64,000 bases of DNA from Mycolicibacterium goodii (GTDB taxonomy: Bacteria; Actinomycetota; Actinomycetes; Mycobacteriales; Mycobacteriaceae). Below, one piece after another: positions 1 through 9,209 of this stretch (position 1 is the stretch's first letter; every line of letters begins with the position of its first letter). The translations under genes and the position numbers were made by a program. The stretch is taken from NCBI RefSeq assembly GCF_001187505.1, contig NZ_CP012150.1, forward strand, positions 186,001-250,000, written 5' to 3'. A model generated the notes under the pieces. It saw only the letters and a program-made list of their open reading frames with translations, made no database searches and was not told where the DNA came from.

Positions 1-160
1 AGATCTGGCCGGTCTCGGTCAAGGGCTTACCGTCCAGCGAGTCGCGTACCCAGCCGGTGCCGTCGATCGCCTGATGCGTCGACGGGTCGGCCAACACGTC
101 GAAGACGGTCTCGGCCGCTGCGTCGACGATGATGCTCGCGTGCACTTGTTCTTCGGTCAT
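1..160 (-). CDS. SRPBCC-family protein, N-terminal part (runs off window)
   Basis: The reverse strand reads from an ATG ending at 160 and stays open to the window edge, giving about 53 residues. They begin MTEEQVHASI, followed by the typical SRPBCC opening: a first strand, then AAETVFDVLADPSTH, where a helix of the START-like fold covers the ligand pocket. Such small proteins bind hydrophobic ligands or act as cyclases or dehydratases; the substrate cannot be told from this part. It lies 49 bases from the severed HAD gene fragment, so it was probably the original downstream neighbour of the HAD gene before the catabolic block came between them. The C-terminal two thirds lie outside the window. 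Confidence 0.7.
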   Translation of the reverse strand, partial: MTEEQVHASIIVDAAAETVFDVLADPSTHQAIDGTGWVRDSLDGKPLTETGQI

Positions 161-209
161 GCCGATACCGACCGTCGCCGCGGCCGGAACTCATCGCGCA
201 CGCAGAAAG

Positions 210-381
210 TTAGAACCCCAGCAGCGCAGGCAGGTCGGCCACCGAGTCGATCACGTAGTTGGGTTGCATCGCGAATTCGTCTGCGGCCCAGCGGTCCAAC
301 GCGCTCTGCCGGAACTTGCCGGTGCGCACCAGCACACCGGTCATGCCGACGACCTGGGCGGCCAACACGTCGTTGTTGAGG
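210..381 (-). pseudogene. Severed 3' end of a HAD-IIA hydrolase gene
   Basis: This segment matches the last 57 codons of the intact HAD hydrolase gene at 12250-13065. I count four differences over 171 bases. Its reading frame ends in a TAA (210-212), where the intact gene ends in TAG, so it has its own native-looking stop. There is no start and no catalytic aspartate; homology stops sharply at 381, and the SDR stop codon follows at 396. It looks like the displaced original 3' end of the HAD gene, left at the far junction when about 12 kb was inserted. It is not expected to make protein. Confidence 0.85.
211..381. repeat. Left copy of 171-bp direct repeat flanking the catabolic block
   Basis: Bases 211-381 align without gaps to 12251-12421 at a constant offset of 12040. 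I see mismatches only at 213, 302, 345 and 365. Both copies have the same orientation. Similarity ends abruptly on both sides. The arrangement resembles attL/attR of an element integrated in a gene's 3' end, though 171 bp is long for an att core. Confidence 0.9.
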
Positions 382-395
382 GTGGACGTCGCGTG

Positions 396-1208
396 CTAGC
401 CGGTCTTCTGGATCAACCCTCCGTCGACGACCAGCTCGGTGCCGGTGATGTACCGGGCCTCTTCGGAGGCCAGGAAGGCCGCGGCGTTGGCGATGTCGAA
501 CGGGGAACCGAACCGGCCGAGCGGGATGGCCGCCTCCCGGCGGGCCCGCAACGTGTCGGCATCGGCCCCGCCGAACACAACGCCGTAGGCCTGATCCGTC
601 GAGGTCTGCAGTGGTGTGTCGATGACGCCGGGATGGATGCAGTTCGCTCGGATCCCGGCTGCCGCGTACTGCAGGGCCACCGACCGGGTGAACGCCGGGA
701 TGGCACCCTTCGTGGTCGAGTAGGCGATCATCGGCAGTCCGGTGAAACGCAGCCCGGCCAGTGATCCGATATTGGTGATCACCCCCGAGCGCTGTCGCTC
801 CATCACGGGCAGCACGTACCTGGCGGTGAGATAGAGCGTCTTGAGATTGACCGTGACGACCCGGTCCCAGTCCGCCTCGTCGAGCTCCACCGGACCGCCG
901 GGCCTGATGATGCCGATGTTGTTGTGCAATACGTCGATTCGCCCGTCCAGGGTGTGCAGGCAGTGCGCCACCATGGCCTCGGCATCGGCGGCCTCCGACA
1001 GATCGCCGACGAAGATCTGACACACCCCGCCCTCGGCCCGCACCAGGTCCCTGGTCTCGGCCGCGGACGCCTCGTCCAGATCGGCGACCAGGACCCTGGC
1101 CCCCTTTCGGGCATAGGTGAGCGCCGCGGCCCGGCCGTTGCTCATCCCGGCGCCGATGGCGCCACCGCCCGCGACGATCACGCTGCTGCCGGCCAGGCCT
1201 GCGGTCAC
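396..1208 (-). CDS. Short-chain dehydrogenase/reductase (SDR)
   Basis: 270 residues, the usual length for a classical SDR. The Rossmann nucleotide site GGGAIGAG lies at 14-21, an NNIG motif at 96-99, Ser149, and the catalytic YSTTK at 163-167. An acidic residue pair (ADLDE) after the second strand suggests NAD preference. It starts at a GTG that overlaps the stop of the upstream aldolase gene in a GTGA, so it is the last gene of the IclR-linked leftward operon. In that context it probably oxidises a sugar or a hydroxy acid; the substrate is not visible. The stop lies 15 bases from the severed HAD fragment, so this gene marks the left edge of the block. Confidence 0.85.
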   Translation of the reverse strand: MTAGLAGSSVIVAGGGAIGAGMSNGRAAALTYARKGARVLVADLDEASAAETRDLVRAEGGVCQIFVGDLSEAADAEAMVAHCLHTLDGRIDVLHNNIGIIRPGGPVELDEADWDRVVTVNLKTLYLTARYVLPVMERQRSGVITNIGSLAGLRFTGLPMIAYSTTKGAIPAFTRSVALQYAAAGIRANCIHPGVIDTPLQTSTDQAYGVVFGGADADTLRARREAAIPLGRFGSPFDIANAAAFLASEEARYITGTELVVDGGLIQKTG

Positions 1209-2215
1209 CGCGATCCCGCCATGGTGAGCGCGACGTCGACGATCATGTCCTCCTGTCCGCCGATCAGACCGCGCTTGCCGACCTCCACGAGCAGATCGCG
1301 CATATCGACCTGATAGTCCCGCGACGCCTTCTCGGCGTGGCGCAGGAAACTGGAGTACACGCCGGCGTAGCCCAGCGTGAGGGTGTCGCGGTCCACCCGG
1401 ATCGGCCGGTCCTGGATGGGCCGGACCAGGTCGTCGGCCGCGTCCTCCAAGGCGAACAGATCGCAGTCATGCTGCCAGCCAACCAAATTGGCGACCGCGA
1501 TGAACGCCTCCAGTGGGGTGTTGCCCGCCCCGGCGCCGTGACCGGCCAGCGAGGCGTCCACCCGGCGGACGCCCTCCTCGACCGCCACCACCGAGTTGGC
1601 CACCGACAGCGACAGGTTCTCATGCGCGTGGATGCCGATCTCGGTTTCGGCCTTGAGGACCCCGCGGTAGGCCCGGACCCGGTCTCGAACCCCGTCCATG
1701 GTGAGCCGGCCGGCCGAATCGGTCACATACACACAGTGCGCGCCCGCGTCTTCCATGATCTTGGCGGATTTCGCGAGCTCCTCGGGAGGCAGAAAGTGCG
1801 ACATCATCAGGAACCCGGACACGTCCATCCCGAGTTCGCGGGCGCGTTCGATGTGCTGGGGCGCGACGTCGGCCTCGGTGCAGTGGGTGGCGATCCGCAC
1901 CGAACGCACGCCGAGGTCGAAGGCGCGCTGCAGATCTCCGACGGTGCCGATCCCCGGGATCAGCAGCGTGGTCAGCCGGGCCTTGCGCACCACCGCGGCC
2001 ACTTCGGCGATCCACTCGTCGTCGGTGTGGCTGGCCGGGCCGTAGGTGAGGGTCGAGGCCGCCAGCCCGTCGCCGTGGGCCACCTCGATCGCGTCGACAC
2101 CGGCCGCGTCGAGCGCCGCGGCGATCTTGACCAGCGGCTCGATCCCGATCCGGTGCCGGATCGCATGCATACCGTCGCGCAGGGTGACATCCTGCACGAA
2201 GATCCTGGTGCTCAT
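1205..2215 (-). CDS. 4-hydroxy-2-oxovalerate aldolase (BphI/DmpG/MhpE family)
   Basis: 336 residues. The family cleaves 4-hydroxy-2-oxopentanoate to pyruvate and acetaldehyde using a divalent metal in an HMGL-like TIM barrel. The metal ligands are visible as Asp14 (TLRDGMHA) and the His196/His198 pair (IHAHEN), with the putative catalytic His21. Late motifs [12 protein letters not shown] and [12 protein letters not shown] are typical of this family. The ATG overlaps the stop of the acetaldehyde dehydrogenase gene in a TGATG; the two family members normally form a channelling complex. The dienoate hydratase that usually feeds this enzyme in aromatic or sterol degradation is absent, so its substrate here probably comes from the neighbouring dehydratase. 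A wider aldol-acid substrate range is possible. Confidence 0.93.
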   Translation of the reverse strand: MSTRIFVQDVTLRDGMHAIRHRIGIEPLVKIAAALDAAGVDAIEVAHGDGLAASTLTYGPASHTDDEWIAEVAAVVRKARLTTLLIPGIGTVGDLQRAFDLGVRSVRIATHCTEADVAPQHIERARELGMDVSGFLMMSHFLPPEELAKSAKIMEDAGAHCVYVTDSAGRLTMDGVRDRVRAYRGVLKAETEIGIHAHENLSLSVANSVVAVEEGVRRVDASLAGHGAGAGNTPLEAFIAVANLVGWQHDCDLFALEDAADDLVRPIQDRPIRVDRDTLTLGYAGVYSSFLRHAEKASRDYQVDMRDLLVEVGKRGLIGGQEDMIVDVALTMAGSR

Positions 2216-3156
2216 CACGCAACTCCGTTCAGTGTGTCGGCGTCCTGCGAAAGACGTTCGGCTACTTCGAGTGCGGCCGAGGTCATGATGTCGAGGTTGC
2301 CCGCATAGGCCGGCAGGTAGTGGGCCGCACCCTCGACCTCGAGGAACACCGAGACCTTCCAGCGGTCCTTCGGTGCGGCGTCGATCAGGGTGCGCAGCGG
2401 CTCGTCGGCGGGGATCGGGGTGAACTGCACATCCTGCTTGAGCCGGTAGCCGGGGACGTAACCGGCCACCTCGGCCACCATCTCCCGCACCGAGGCCGCG
2501 ATCTCGTCGCGTTTGTCTTCCTCGACGATGGCCATCACGGTGTCGCGCATCAGCATCGGCGGTTCGGCCGGGTTGAGGATGATCACGGCCTTGCCCCGGC
2601 GCGCGCCACCGACCTCTTCGATCGCCTTGGAGGTGGTCTCGGTGAACTCGTCGACGTTGGCCCTGGTGCCCGGCCCCGCCGACCGCGATGCGATCGAGGC
2701 GACGATCTCGGCGTAGGGCACCGGGGTGATCCGGGAGATCGCGTGCACGATCGGGATGGTGGCCTGCCCGCCGCAGGTCACCAGGTTGAGGTTCTTGACG
2801 CCGAGATGCTGGTCGAGGTTGACCACCGGGATGACGTAGGGGCCGATCGCGGCCGGGGTCAGATCGAGGATCTGCTTGCCGAACGGTTCGAGCGCGGCGG
2901 CGTTGGCGAGATGAGCCTTGGCCGAGGTGGCGTCGAGAACGAGGCCGACCTCGGCGAATTCGGGCATCTCGAGCAAGCCGTTGACCCCCTTGTCGGTGGT
3001 GGCGACTCCGAGCCGGCGTGCCCGTTGCAGGCCGTCGGATTCGGGGTCGATGCCGACCATCGCCACCGGTTCCAGGCCCGGGTAGCCGCGCAGGCATTTG
3101 ATCAGCAGGTCGGTACCGATGTTTCCGGAGCCGATGATGGCGATCTTCGTTGTCAT
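2215..3156 (-). CDS. Acetaldehyde dehydrogenase (acylating), BphJ/DmpF/MhpF family
   Basis: 313 residues. It converts acetaldehyde plus CoA and NAD+ to acetyl-CoA. The N-terminal Rossmann site is IGSGNIGTD at 8-16, and the catalytic cysteine is Cys128 in [10 protein letters not shown]. Length and motifs match the partner subunit of 4-hydroxy-2-oxovalerate aldolase, whose gene starts within this gene's stop codon. Volatile acetaldehyde is passed through a tunnel between the two proteins in characterised homologues. The gene follows an SDR gene after 24 bases, within an operon read from the IclR gene. Related aldehydes (propanal, perhaps glycolaldehyde) cannot be excluded as substrates. Confidence 0.93.
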   Translation of the reverse strand: MTTKIAIIGSGNIGTDLLIKCLRGYPGLEPVAMVGIDPESDGLQRARRLGVATTDKGVNGLLEMPEFAEVGLVLDATSAKAHLANAAALEPFGKQILDLTPAAIGPYVIPVVNLDQHLGVKNLNLVTCGGQATIPIVHAISRITPVPYAEIVASIASRSAGPGTRANVDEFTETTSKAIEEVGGARRGKAVIILNPAEPPMLMRDTVMAIVEEDKRDEIAASVREMVAEVAGYVPGYRLKQDVQFTPIPADEPLRTLIDAAPKDRWKVSVFLEVEGAAHYLPAYAGNLDIMTSAALEVAERLSQDADTLNGVA

Positions 3157-3180
3157 TGAGCGAAACTCCTTCGTAGCGAT

Positions 3181-3918
3181 TCAGCCACGCCCGAGCATGG
3201 GCATCCGGGTGGCCATGATGGTGAGGAACGGAACGCTGACGTCGGTGGGCAAACCGGCGATGTGTGCGATCGTCGAACCGACGTGCGCGACATCGAATCT
3301 GGCCTCGGCCGCGACGCTGCCGTCGGCCTGCAGCGATCCGGCGCCGAACCCCGACGTCATGGCCGTCGCCGCGTTCCCGATATCGATCTGGCCGACCGCC
3401 ACGTCGAGGTCGCGGCCCTCCAGCGCCAGCGCCCTCGTCAGCCCGGAGATGGCGAATTTGCTTGCCGTATAGGGAATCGCCTGCGGCCGGGGTACCTGCG
3501 CCGAGACCGATCCGATGTTGATGATCCGGCCGCCGCGCGGCCGCTGGGCGGTCATCAGCCGCATCGCGCTCCGCGCACAAAGGAACGTGCCGGTCACGTT
3601 GACCGACATGGTCTGGGACCATTCGTCCAGCGAGGTTTCGGTGACCGGCCGCTGGCCCCCGAACACCCCTGCCGAATTGACCAGCAGATCCAACCGGGGC
3701 TGGCCGGCGAAGAACGCGTCGACGGCCGATTCGTCGGTGACGTCGAGTTCGACGGCCGCACCGGAACCAGCGGCCTCGACGCTCTCGGCCAGGGTCTCCT
3801 TGGTGCGGCCGCAGAACACCACCCGGTGGCCGGCCCGGGCCAGGGCCACCCCGGCCGCCCGGCCGATACCGCTCCCGCCGCCGGTGACCACCGCCACCGG
3901 TGCCTCAGTGACTGGCAC
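3181..3918 (-). CDS. Short-chain dehydrogenase/reductase (SDR)
   Basis: 245 residues from a GTG start. The nucleotide-binding motif TGGGSGIG lies at about 12-19, the NSAG motif at about 85-88, and the active-site Ser with YTASK (Tyr and Lys four apart) near 150. After the second strand it reads FCGRTK, with an arginine that would favour NADP(H). The first 14 bases overlap the 3' end of the dehydratase gene, so the two are co-translated. A sugar or sugar-acid dehydrogenase role is likely from the neighbours, such as making the aldonolactone or handling a downstream keto acid; the sequence does not settle the substrate. Confidence 0.83.
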   Translation of the reverse strand: MPVTEAPVAVVTGGGSGIGRAAGVALARAGHRVVFCGRTKETLAESVEAAGSGAAVELDVTDESAVDAFFAGQPRLDLLVNSAGVFGGQRPVTETSLDEWSQTMSVNVTGTFLCARSAMRLMTAQRPRGGRIINIGSVSAQVPRPQAIPYTASKFAISGLTRALALEGRDLDVAVGQIDIGNAATAMTSGFGAGSLQADGSVAAEARFDVAHVGSTIAHIAGLPTDVSVPFLTIMATRMPMLGRG

Positions 3919-5617
3919 GCGGGACCTCCGATCCTCTTCTGCCGCGCAGGAAGTCGAAATCGGCTCCGGTGTCCGCCTGGGTCACGTGTTGGAGATACAT
4001 CTGCAGGTAGCCGCCCTCGGTCTGTTTGTCGCGGCCGCTGAGCGCCGCGATCTCGCGCCGCCGGTCGAGTTCCTCGGCCGGCACCTCCAGGTGCAGCCGC
4101 CGCGCGGGCACATCGAGTTCGATCAGGTCGCCGTCCTCGACCAGGGCCAGCGGCCCGCCCGCCGCGGATTCCGGCGCGACGTGCAGGACGACGGCGCCGA
4201 ACGCGGTGCCGCTCATCCGGGCGTCGGAGATCCGGACCATATCGGTGACGCCCTGGCGCAGCAGTTTGGCCGGGATCGGCAGGTTACCCATCTCGGGCAT
4301 GCCCGGATATCCGCGTGGCCCGGCCCCTTTGAGCACCAGGACCGAGTCGGCGTCCACCACCAGGTCGGGATCGTCGATGCGGGCCCGCAGGTCGTCGATA
4401 TCCTCGAAGACCACGGCCGGTCCGCGGTGGACCAGCAGCTCAGCGGTGGCAGCCGACGGTTTGATGATGGCGCCGTCGGGGGCCAGGTTGCCGTGCAGCA
4501 CCGCGATGCCCGCGTCACGCTGCAGCGGATTGTCGCGGGTCCGGATCGCCGGGGATCCCCACGAGGTGACGCCTTCGGTGTTGGCGCCGAGGGATTTACC
4601 GGTGACGGTCAGCGCGTCGCGGTGCAGCAGATCACCGAGTTCGTTGATCACCAGGGCGAGTGCACCGGCGTCGAAGAACTCGTCCATCAGGTACTTGCCG
4701 GACGGCACCAGGTCCACAAGCAGCGGGATCCCCGCCGCGATGCTGTCGAAATCGTCCAGCGACAGCGGAACCTCGATGCGCCCGGCCAGGGCCAGCAGGT
4801 GCACGACGGCGTTGGTCGACCCGCCGATCGCGGCGTTGACCCGGATCGCGTTCTCGAATGCCTCCCTGGTCAGGATGTCGGACATGGCCACGTTCTCCCG
4901 GACCAGGTCGACCGCGCGCACGCCGGCGTCCTGGGCCAGCACTTTGCGCCTGGCGTCGACGGCCGGGATGGCGGCGTTGCCGGGCAGGCCGAGGCCCATG
5001 GCCTCCACCAGCGAGGCCATCGTCGATGCGGTGCCCATTGTGTTGCAGTGCCCGTTGGACCGCCACATACAGGCCTCCGCGTCGACGAACTCGTCGGCGG
5101 TCATGGTGCCCGCACGCACCTCGTCGTACATCGCGTAGGTGCCGGTGCCCGACGGCAGTGCCACCCCGCGGCGGCGACCGGGCAGGGTCGGGCCGCCGGA
5201 CAGCACCAGGGTCGGCAGGTCGACGCTGGCGGCGCCCATCAGTAGCGCGGGTGTGGTCTTGTCGCACCCGCACAGCAGGACGACACCGTCAAGGGGGTTG
5301 GCGCGCAACGTTTCCTCGACGTCCATGCTGACCAGGTTGCGGTAGAGCATGGTGGACGGGCGCATCAGGGTTTCGCCCATCGAGGTCACCGGGAACTCCA
5401 GCGGGAATCCGCCCGCCTCGTACACGCCGCGCGCGACATGTTCGGCCAACTCCCGGAAGTGGGCGTTACACGGGGTGAGCTGTGACCAGGTGTTGCAGAT
5501 CCCGATCACCGGCCTGCCGTCGAACATCCGGTTCGGCACCCCCATCGCCTTGATTCCGGAACGATGGAAGAACCCGGTCTTGTCGGTCCCGCCGAACCAT
5601 TGCTGTGACCGGCTCAT
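3905..5617 (-). CDS. IlvD/EDD-family sugar-acid (pentonate-type) dehydratase
   Basis: 570 residues. The family dehydrates 2,3-dihydroxy acids to 2-keto-3-deoxy acids with an Fe-S cluster and Mg2+. Three cluster cysteines are visible: Cys50 (LTPCNAHF), Cys118 (CGCDKTTP) and Cys191 (GHCNTMGTAS). The run GGFPLEFPV at 69-77 and the VSGGP-like LSGGP are features I associate with L-arabinonate and D-xylonate dehydratases rather than the biosynthetic dihydroxy-acid dehydratase. That fits an operon with a GntP permease, a lactonase-like enzyme and an aldolase. The ATG overlaps the IclR stop in an ATGA. Product prediction: a 2-keto-3-deoxy pentonate, or 4-hydroxy-2-oxovalerate if the substrate is a 5-deoxypentonate. 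Confidence 0.88.
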   Translation of the reverse strand: MSRSQQWFGGTDKTGFFHRSGIKAMGVPNRMFDGRPVIGICNTWSQLTPCNAHFRELAEHVARGVYEAGGFPLEFPVTSMGETLMRPSTMLYRNLVSMDVEETLRANPLDGVVLLCGCDKTTPALLMGAASVDLPTLVLSGGPTLPGRRRGVALPSGTGTYAMYDEVRAGTMTADEFVDAEACMWRSNGHCNTMGTASTMASLVEAMGLGLPGNAAIPAVDARRKVLAQDAGVRAVDLVRENVAMSDILTREAFENAIRVNAAIGGSTNAVVHLLALAGRIEVPLSLDDFDSIAAGIPLLVDLVPSGKYLMDEFFDAGALALVINELGDLLHRDALTVTGKSLGANTEGVTSWGSPAIRTRDNPLQRDAGIAVLHGNLAPDGAIIKPSAATAELLVHRGPAVVFEDIDDLRARIDDPDLVVDADSVLVLKGAGPRGYPGMPEMGNLPIPAKLLRQGVTDMVRISDARMSGTAFGAVVLHVAPESAAGGPLALVEDGDLIELDVPARRLHLEVPAEELDRRREIAALSGRDKQTEGGYLQMYLQHVTQADTGADFDFLRGRRGSEVPRASH

Positions 5618-6420
5618 CGCGACTCGGCCAATGCGATCGCCTCGCTGACCTGGCGTGCGGCCTCGACCACGGCCTTGGCCATCTGATCGCGGGACCGGGT
5701 GAAGGTGCTGCGAATGGTGGTGATCGAAATGGCCGCCACCGCATAGCCGTTGGAGCCGAGCACCGGGGCGGCGACGCAGCAGACCTCCTCGACCAGTTCG
5801 CCGTCGTCGACCGCATAGCCGTCGGCACGGGCGGCCTCGATGCGGTCGCGCAGCTCGCCGGCGGTGGTCGCGGTGAACCGGGTGTAGGGCACGGCCCGGA
5901 ACTCGCGCAGATACTGCTCGAGCTCGTCGGCGGGTGAATTCGCCAGCACCACCTTGCCCATGGCGGTGCAGTAGGCGGGGTGTTCGGAGCCGGGCATCGG
6001 CTCGATGCGGAACATCTGCCGTGAGGCGATGCTGTCGGCGTAGACGATCGCGCCGCGGTAGAGGGTGCCGAGGTTGACGGTCTCGTGGAACTGTTCGGCG
6101 AGCTCCAGCAGTTTCGGCCGGGCAAGGTCGATCAGGCCGGTGCGGTCCTTGATCGAGTTCGCGACCGCGACGAGCTTCATGGTCAGCCGGTACTTGCGGC
6201 TCTCGGCGACGTGCTCGACGTAGCCGGCGCTCATCAAAGTGCTGAGCAGCCGGTCGACCGCCGGTTTGGACAGGTCGAGTTCGCGGGCCAGTTCGGTGAT
6301 GCCGGAGGAGTCGACGCGGCCGAGTGCCTCGATCAGTCGCATGGCGTTCGACACCGACGCCACCTCGCGATCGCGGCGGGCCGGGCTGCCGGTCGCCTCC
6401 GGGCTGGAACTTTCGGTCAC
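5614..6420 (-). CDS. IclR-family transcriptional regulator
   Basis: 268 residues, slightly longer than the usual 240-260 because of an N-terminal tail. A winged helix-turn-helix lies at about 25-85 (ALGRVDSSGITELARELDLSKPAVDRLL), followed by the GAF-like IclR effector domain with GKVVLANSPADELEQYL and a CCVAAPVLG strand. IclR proteins bind small acids, often intermediates of the pathway they control. This gene is the first of the leftward operon and is divergent from the dehydrogenase-permease operon. The palindrome at 6442-6460 lies directly in front of it, so autoregulation and control of both operons are likely. Confidence 0.92.
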   Translation of the reverse strand: MTESSSPEATGSPARRDREVASVSNAMRLIEALGRVDSSGITELARELDLSKPAVDRLLSTLMSAGYVEHVAESRKYRLTMKLVAVANSIKDRTGLIDLARPKLLELAEQFHETVNLGTLYRGAIVYADSIASRQMFRIEPMPGSEHPAYCTAMGKVVLANSPADELEQYLREFRAVPYTRFTATTAGELRDRIEAARADGYAVDDGELVEEVCCVAAPVLGSNGYAVAAISITTIRSTFTRSRDQMAKAVVEAARQVSEAIALAESR

Positions 6421-6435
6421 GGGACCCCCTTCTTG

Positions 6436-6597
6436 TCGATATGCGAATTAACAATTCGCAATTCAGACGGTAGGCGTTCGAAGGAAGCTGTGTCAACGGC
6501 GCAACCATAGGGTAGATCCGCGTAACGGACCGCTTGACGCTGAGATGCGGATCACTTTATCGTGTTGCGCATCGAACTATGGTTTCGATATGCGAAT
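6436..6597. promoter_or_regulatory. Divergent control region with IclR operator candidates
   Basis: A perfect 8-bp inverted repeat, TGCGAATT at 6442-6449 and AATTCGCA at 6453-6460, has a 3-base spacer. The 13-mer TCGATATGCGAAT occurs twice in the same orientation, at 6436-6448 and 6585-6597, once near each divergent gene. The second copy also forms TTCG-N5-CGAA. Two related sites about 150 bases apart suit an IclR tetramer that loops or bridges the intergenic region. The sequence relation is direct; the binding protein is inferred. Confidence 0.65.
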
Positions 6598-6624
6598 CAA
6601 AGCCAATCAGATTGGGAAATATCG

Positions 6625-7728
6625 GTGACCTACGACATTGCAGTCCTCCGCGGCGACGGAATCGGCCCCGAGATCGTCGACCAGGCGACCAAGGTGCTCG
6701 CGGCGGCGACCAAGGCCATTCCCGGAATCGACCTGGCGATCAACCACCTCGACGGCGGCGCGGACTACTACGTGCGGACGGGCCAGGTGGCCCCGGAGAT
6801 CACCTGGACCGCCATGCGCCAGGCCGACGCGATCCTGATGGGCTCGATGGGGCACCCCGACATCCGGATGCCGGACGGCACCGAGGTGCAGGGCCACTTC
6901 GTCGTCAACGCGCGCAAGTCGCTGGACCTCTACGCCGGGGTCCGTCCGATCAAGGCCTATCCCGGATCCCGCGGCCTCGACCCTTCGGCCAAGGTCGACC
7001 TCGTCATCGTGCGGGAGAGCACCGAGGGGCTCTTCGCATCCTTCGGCGGCGGGGCTCAGGTCAGCGACGACGTCTTCGCCGACACCATGATCGTGACCCG
7101 CAAGGGGTCTGAGCGGATCAGCCGCTACGCACTCGAACTCGCGGGCACCCGGCGCGGCCGGCCCAGCGACGGCGCCGCCCTGGTCACCTGCGTGGACAAG
7201 GCCAACATTTTCCGGTCGCTAGCCTTCTTCCGGCGGGTGTTCGATGAGGTCGCCGCCGACTACCCGACAGTGAGGACCGACCATGCGCTGGTCGACTCGT
7301 TCTCGATGAACCTCATGCTGCACCCCGAGGACTACGACGTCCTGGTCACCGAGAACATGTTCGGCGACATCCTGTCCGATCTGGCGGCGGCGCTCGTCGG
7401 TGGTCTCGGCCTGGCACCCTCGGGCGATATCGGCGACGACCATGCGATGTTCCAGCCGGCGCACGGCTCGGCGCCCGACATCGCCGGGCAGGACCGGGCG
7501 AACCCGGTGGCCACGATCGTGTCGGCCCGGATGATGCTGGACTGGCTGGCCGAACGTCACGATGACAACAAGCTGCGGATCGCCGCCGAGGTCATCGAAC
7601 GGGCGGTCGTCGAGACCATGGCCGCGGGCGCGCTGACCGCCGATCTCGGTGGCAGCCTTCGTTGTTCGCAGTTCGGCGACGCGGTGGCCGAATCCGTGCG
7701 ACGGATCGCCTCCGAGCTCGCGGCATGA
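6625..7728 (+). CDS. Isocitrate/isopropylmalate-family dehydrogenase (tartrate/D-malate type)
   Basis: 367 residues from a GTG. The chosen start follows a GGGA ribosome site and precedes the family opening TYDIAVLRGDGIGPEI; an earlier in-frame start would lie inside the operator region. The family oxidises and decarboxylates 2-hydroxy acids with NAD+ and Mg2+/Mn2+. Visible motifs are VRESTEG near 130, the lysine of CVDKANIF, and the metal aspartates in VTENMFGDILSDLAA. Candidate substrates are tartrate, D-malate or a 3-substituted malate; it need not be leucine-biosynthetic LeuB. It heads the rightward operon, and its TGA overlaps the permease ATG. Confidence 0.85.
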   Translation: MTYDIAVLRGDGIGPEIVDQATKVLAAATKAIPGIDLAINHLDGGADYYVRTGQVAPEITWTAMRQADAILMGSMGHPDIRMPDGTEVQGHFVVNARKSLDLYAGVRPIKAYPGSRGLDPSAKVDLVIVRESTEGLFASFGGGAQVSDDVFADTMIVTRKGSERISRYALELAGTRRGRPSDGAALVTCVDKANIFRSLAFFRRVFDEVAADYPTVRTDHALVDSFSMNLMLHPEDYDVLVTENMFGDILSDLAAALVGGLGLAPSGDIGDDHAMFQPAHGSAPDIAGQDRANPVATIVSARMMLDWLAERHDDNKLRIAAEVIERAVVETMAAGALTADLGGSLRCSQFGDAVAESVRRIASELAA

Positions 7729-9194
7729 CCGTCGCCGCCACCCTCGCCGTGCTGGCCGCCGAGGACGAGCCGACCGCCACTGTCGGTGACGACCTGCTGC
7801 TCACCCTGACCATTGGCAGCGTCGTGCTGATCATCGTGCTGATCGCCTGGGCCAAACTGCATCCGCTGATCGCCCTGATCGCGGGATCCGCGGTGCTGGG
7901 CATCACGTCGGGCCTCGGTGCGGGCGCGACGATCGAGAGCTTCACCGACGGGCTGGGCGGAACGATCGGCGACACCGGACTGCTGATCGCCCTCGGCGCC
8001 ATGCTGGGGCAGCTGCTCAACACCTCCGGCGCGGCCACCTACCTGGTCGACCGGTTCGTGCACGCGGTGCCGCCACGCGCGATTCCATGGGCGATGGCCG
8101 GCATCGCGTTCCTGATCGGGCTGCCGCTGTTCTTCGAAGTCGCCCTGGTGCTCATCTTCCCGATCATCGTGCTGGTCGTCCGGCGCACCGGCATGCCCCT
8201 GCTGAAGGTCGCGATGCCGGCCCTGGCCTCGCTGTCGCTGCTCAACGGCTTTCTGCCGCCGCATCCCGGTCCGCTGCTTGCGGTTTCGGCCTTCAACGCG
8301 GACCTGGGCCGGACCCTGCTGTTCGGCATCATCGTCGCCATCCCCACGGTGATCATCGGCGGCCCGGTGCTCGGCAACCTGCTGAGCCGGTGGGTGCCCT
8401 CGCCCGATGTCCGGACGCTGCTGTTCGGCGGCGAGGCACCCAGCACCGACAAAGACGGAACCGGCGGCGGGTCAACCGGATCGGGCGGGACCGCAACCGC
8501 GGTCGCGGCCCCCGCGACGGCGCTCAAGGTGCCGGGCGTGACCGCGACGCTGGTCACCATGCTGCTCCCGGTCGTGCTCATGCTGATCAGGGCGATCGCG
8601 GAACTGGTTCTGCCGGAGGGAAACCCGGTTCGGCACACCGCTGAGCTAATCGGTGAGCCGACGGTGGCGCTGTTCGCCGGCTGCCTGACCGCGATGTTCA
8701 CCTTCGGTCTCGCGACCGGGCTGGGCAAGCAGAAGGTCGGCAGCGTGATGGGGTCGGGGCTGCCGCTGGTGGCCGGCATCATCATGATCGTCGGCGCAGG
8801 TGGCGGCTTCAAGTCCACCCTGGTCGCAACCGGGGTCGGCGACGTGATCGCCGACCTGGCACACGGTCTCGGGCTGCCGACCCTGATGCTGGGCTGGCTG
8901 CTGGCCGCGCTGATCCGGATCGCGGTGGGGTCGGGCACCGTGTCGATCGTCACGACCGCGGGTCTGCTGGCCCCGCTGGCGGCGGGGATGAGCCCGAATC
9001 AGGCCGCGCTGATGGCGCTGGCCATCGGGGCCGGGTCGCGGTTCATGTCGCACGTCAACGATGCCGGCTTCTGGATGGTGAAGGAGTTCCTGAACCTCAG
9101 CGTCAAGGACACCTTCCGCACCTGGACCGTCATGGACTGCACGGTGTCGGTGATCGCCGGCGTCGGCGTGATGATTCTCGGCGTATTGGTCTAA
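7725..9194 (+). CDS. GntP-family gluconate/organic-acid permease
   Basis: 489 residues, with about 12-14 hydrophobic segments spread over the protein and a Gly/Ser/Thr-rich cytoplasmic loop near 240-265. The loop-like motif GFLPPHPGPLLAVSAF and the late segment SGTVSIVTTAGLLAPL are characteristic of GntP proton symporters, which import gluconate and related aldonates. The late motif GSRFMSHVNDAGFWMVKEF is also diagnostic. It is co-translated with the dehydrogenase gene through an ATGA overlap. It implies that the substrate enters the cell as a free acid, which supports a sugar-acid pathway for the block. Confidence 0.92.
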   Translation: MTVAATLAVLAAEDEPTATVGDDLLLTLTIGSVVLIIVLIAWAKLHPLIALIAGSAVLGITSGLGAGATIESFTDGLGGTIGDTGLLIALGAMLGQLLNTSGAATYLVDRFVHAVPPRAIPWAMAGIAFLIGLPLFFEVALVLIFPIIVLVVRRTGMPLLKVAMPALASLSLLNGFLPPHPGPLLAVSAFNADLGRTLLFGIIVAIPTVIIGGPVLGNLLSRWVPSPDVRTLLFGGEAPSTDKDGTGGGSTGSGGTATAVAAPATALKVPGVTATLVTMLLPVVLMLIRAIAELVLPEGNPVRHTAELIGEPTVALFAGCLTAMFTFGLATGLGKQKVGSVMGSGLPLVAGIIMIVGAGGGFKSTLVATGVGDVIADLAHGLGLPTLMLGWLLAALIRIAVGSGTVSIVTTAGLLAPLAAGMSPNQAALMALAIGAGSRFMSHVNDAGFWMVKEFLNLSVKDTFRTWTVMDCTVSVIAGVGVMILGVLV

Positions 9195-9209
9195 GGCCTC
9201 GGAGGCGAA

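Noticed and set aside
1205..3622. Very long open frame on the minus strand (about 800 codons) through the aldolase region
   Set aside because: Only the 3' part (aldolase from ATG 2215) matches a family. The rest is an Arg/Pro-rich antisense-type frame across the acetaldehyde dehydrogenase gene, typical of high-GC DNA.
6562..6624. Upstream in-frame start for the IMDH-family dehydrogenase
   Set aside because: It would place 21 codons of non-family sequence inside the operator region; the GTG at 6625 has a ribosome site and begins at the family N-terminus.
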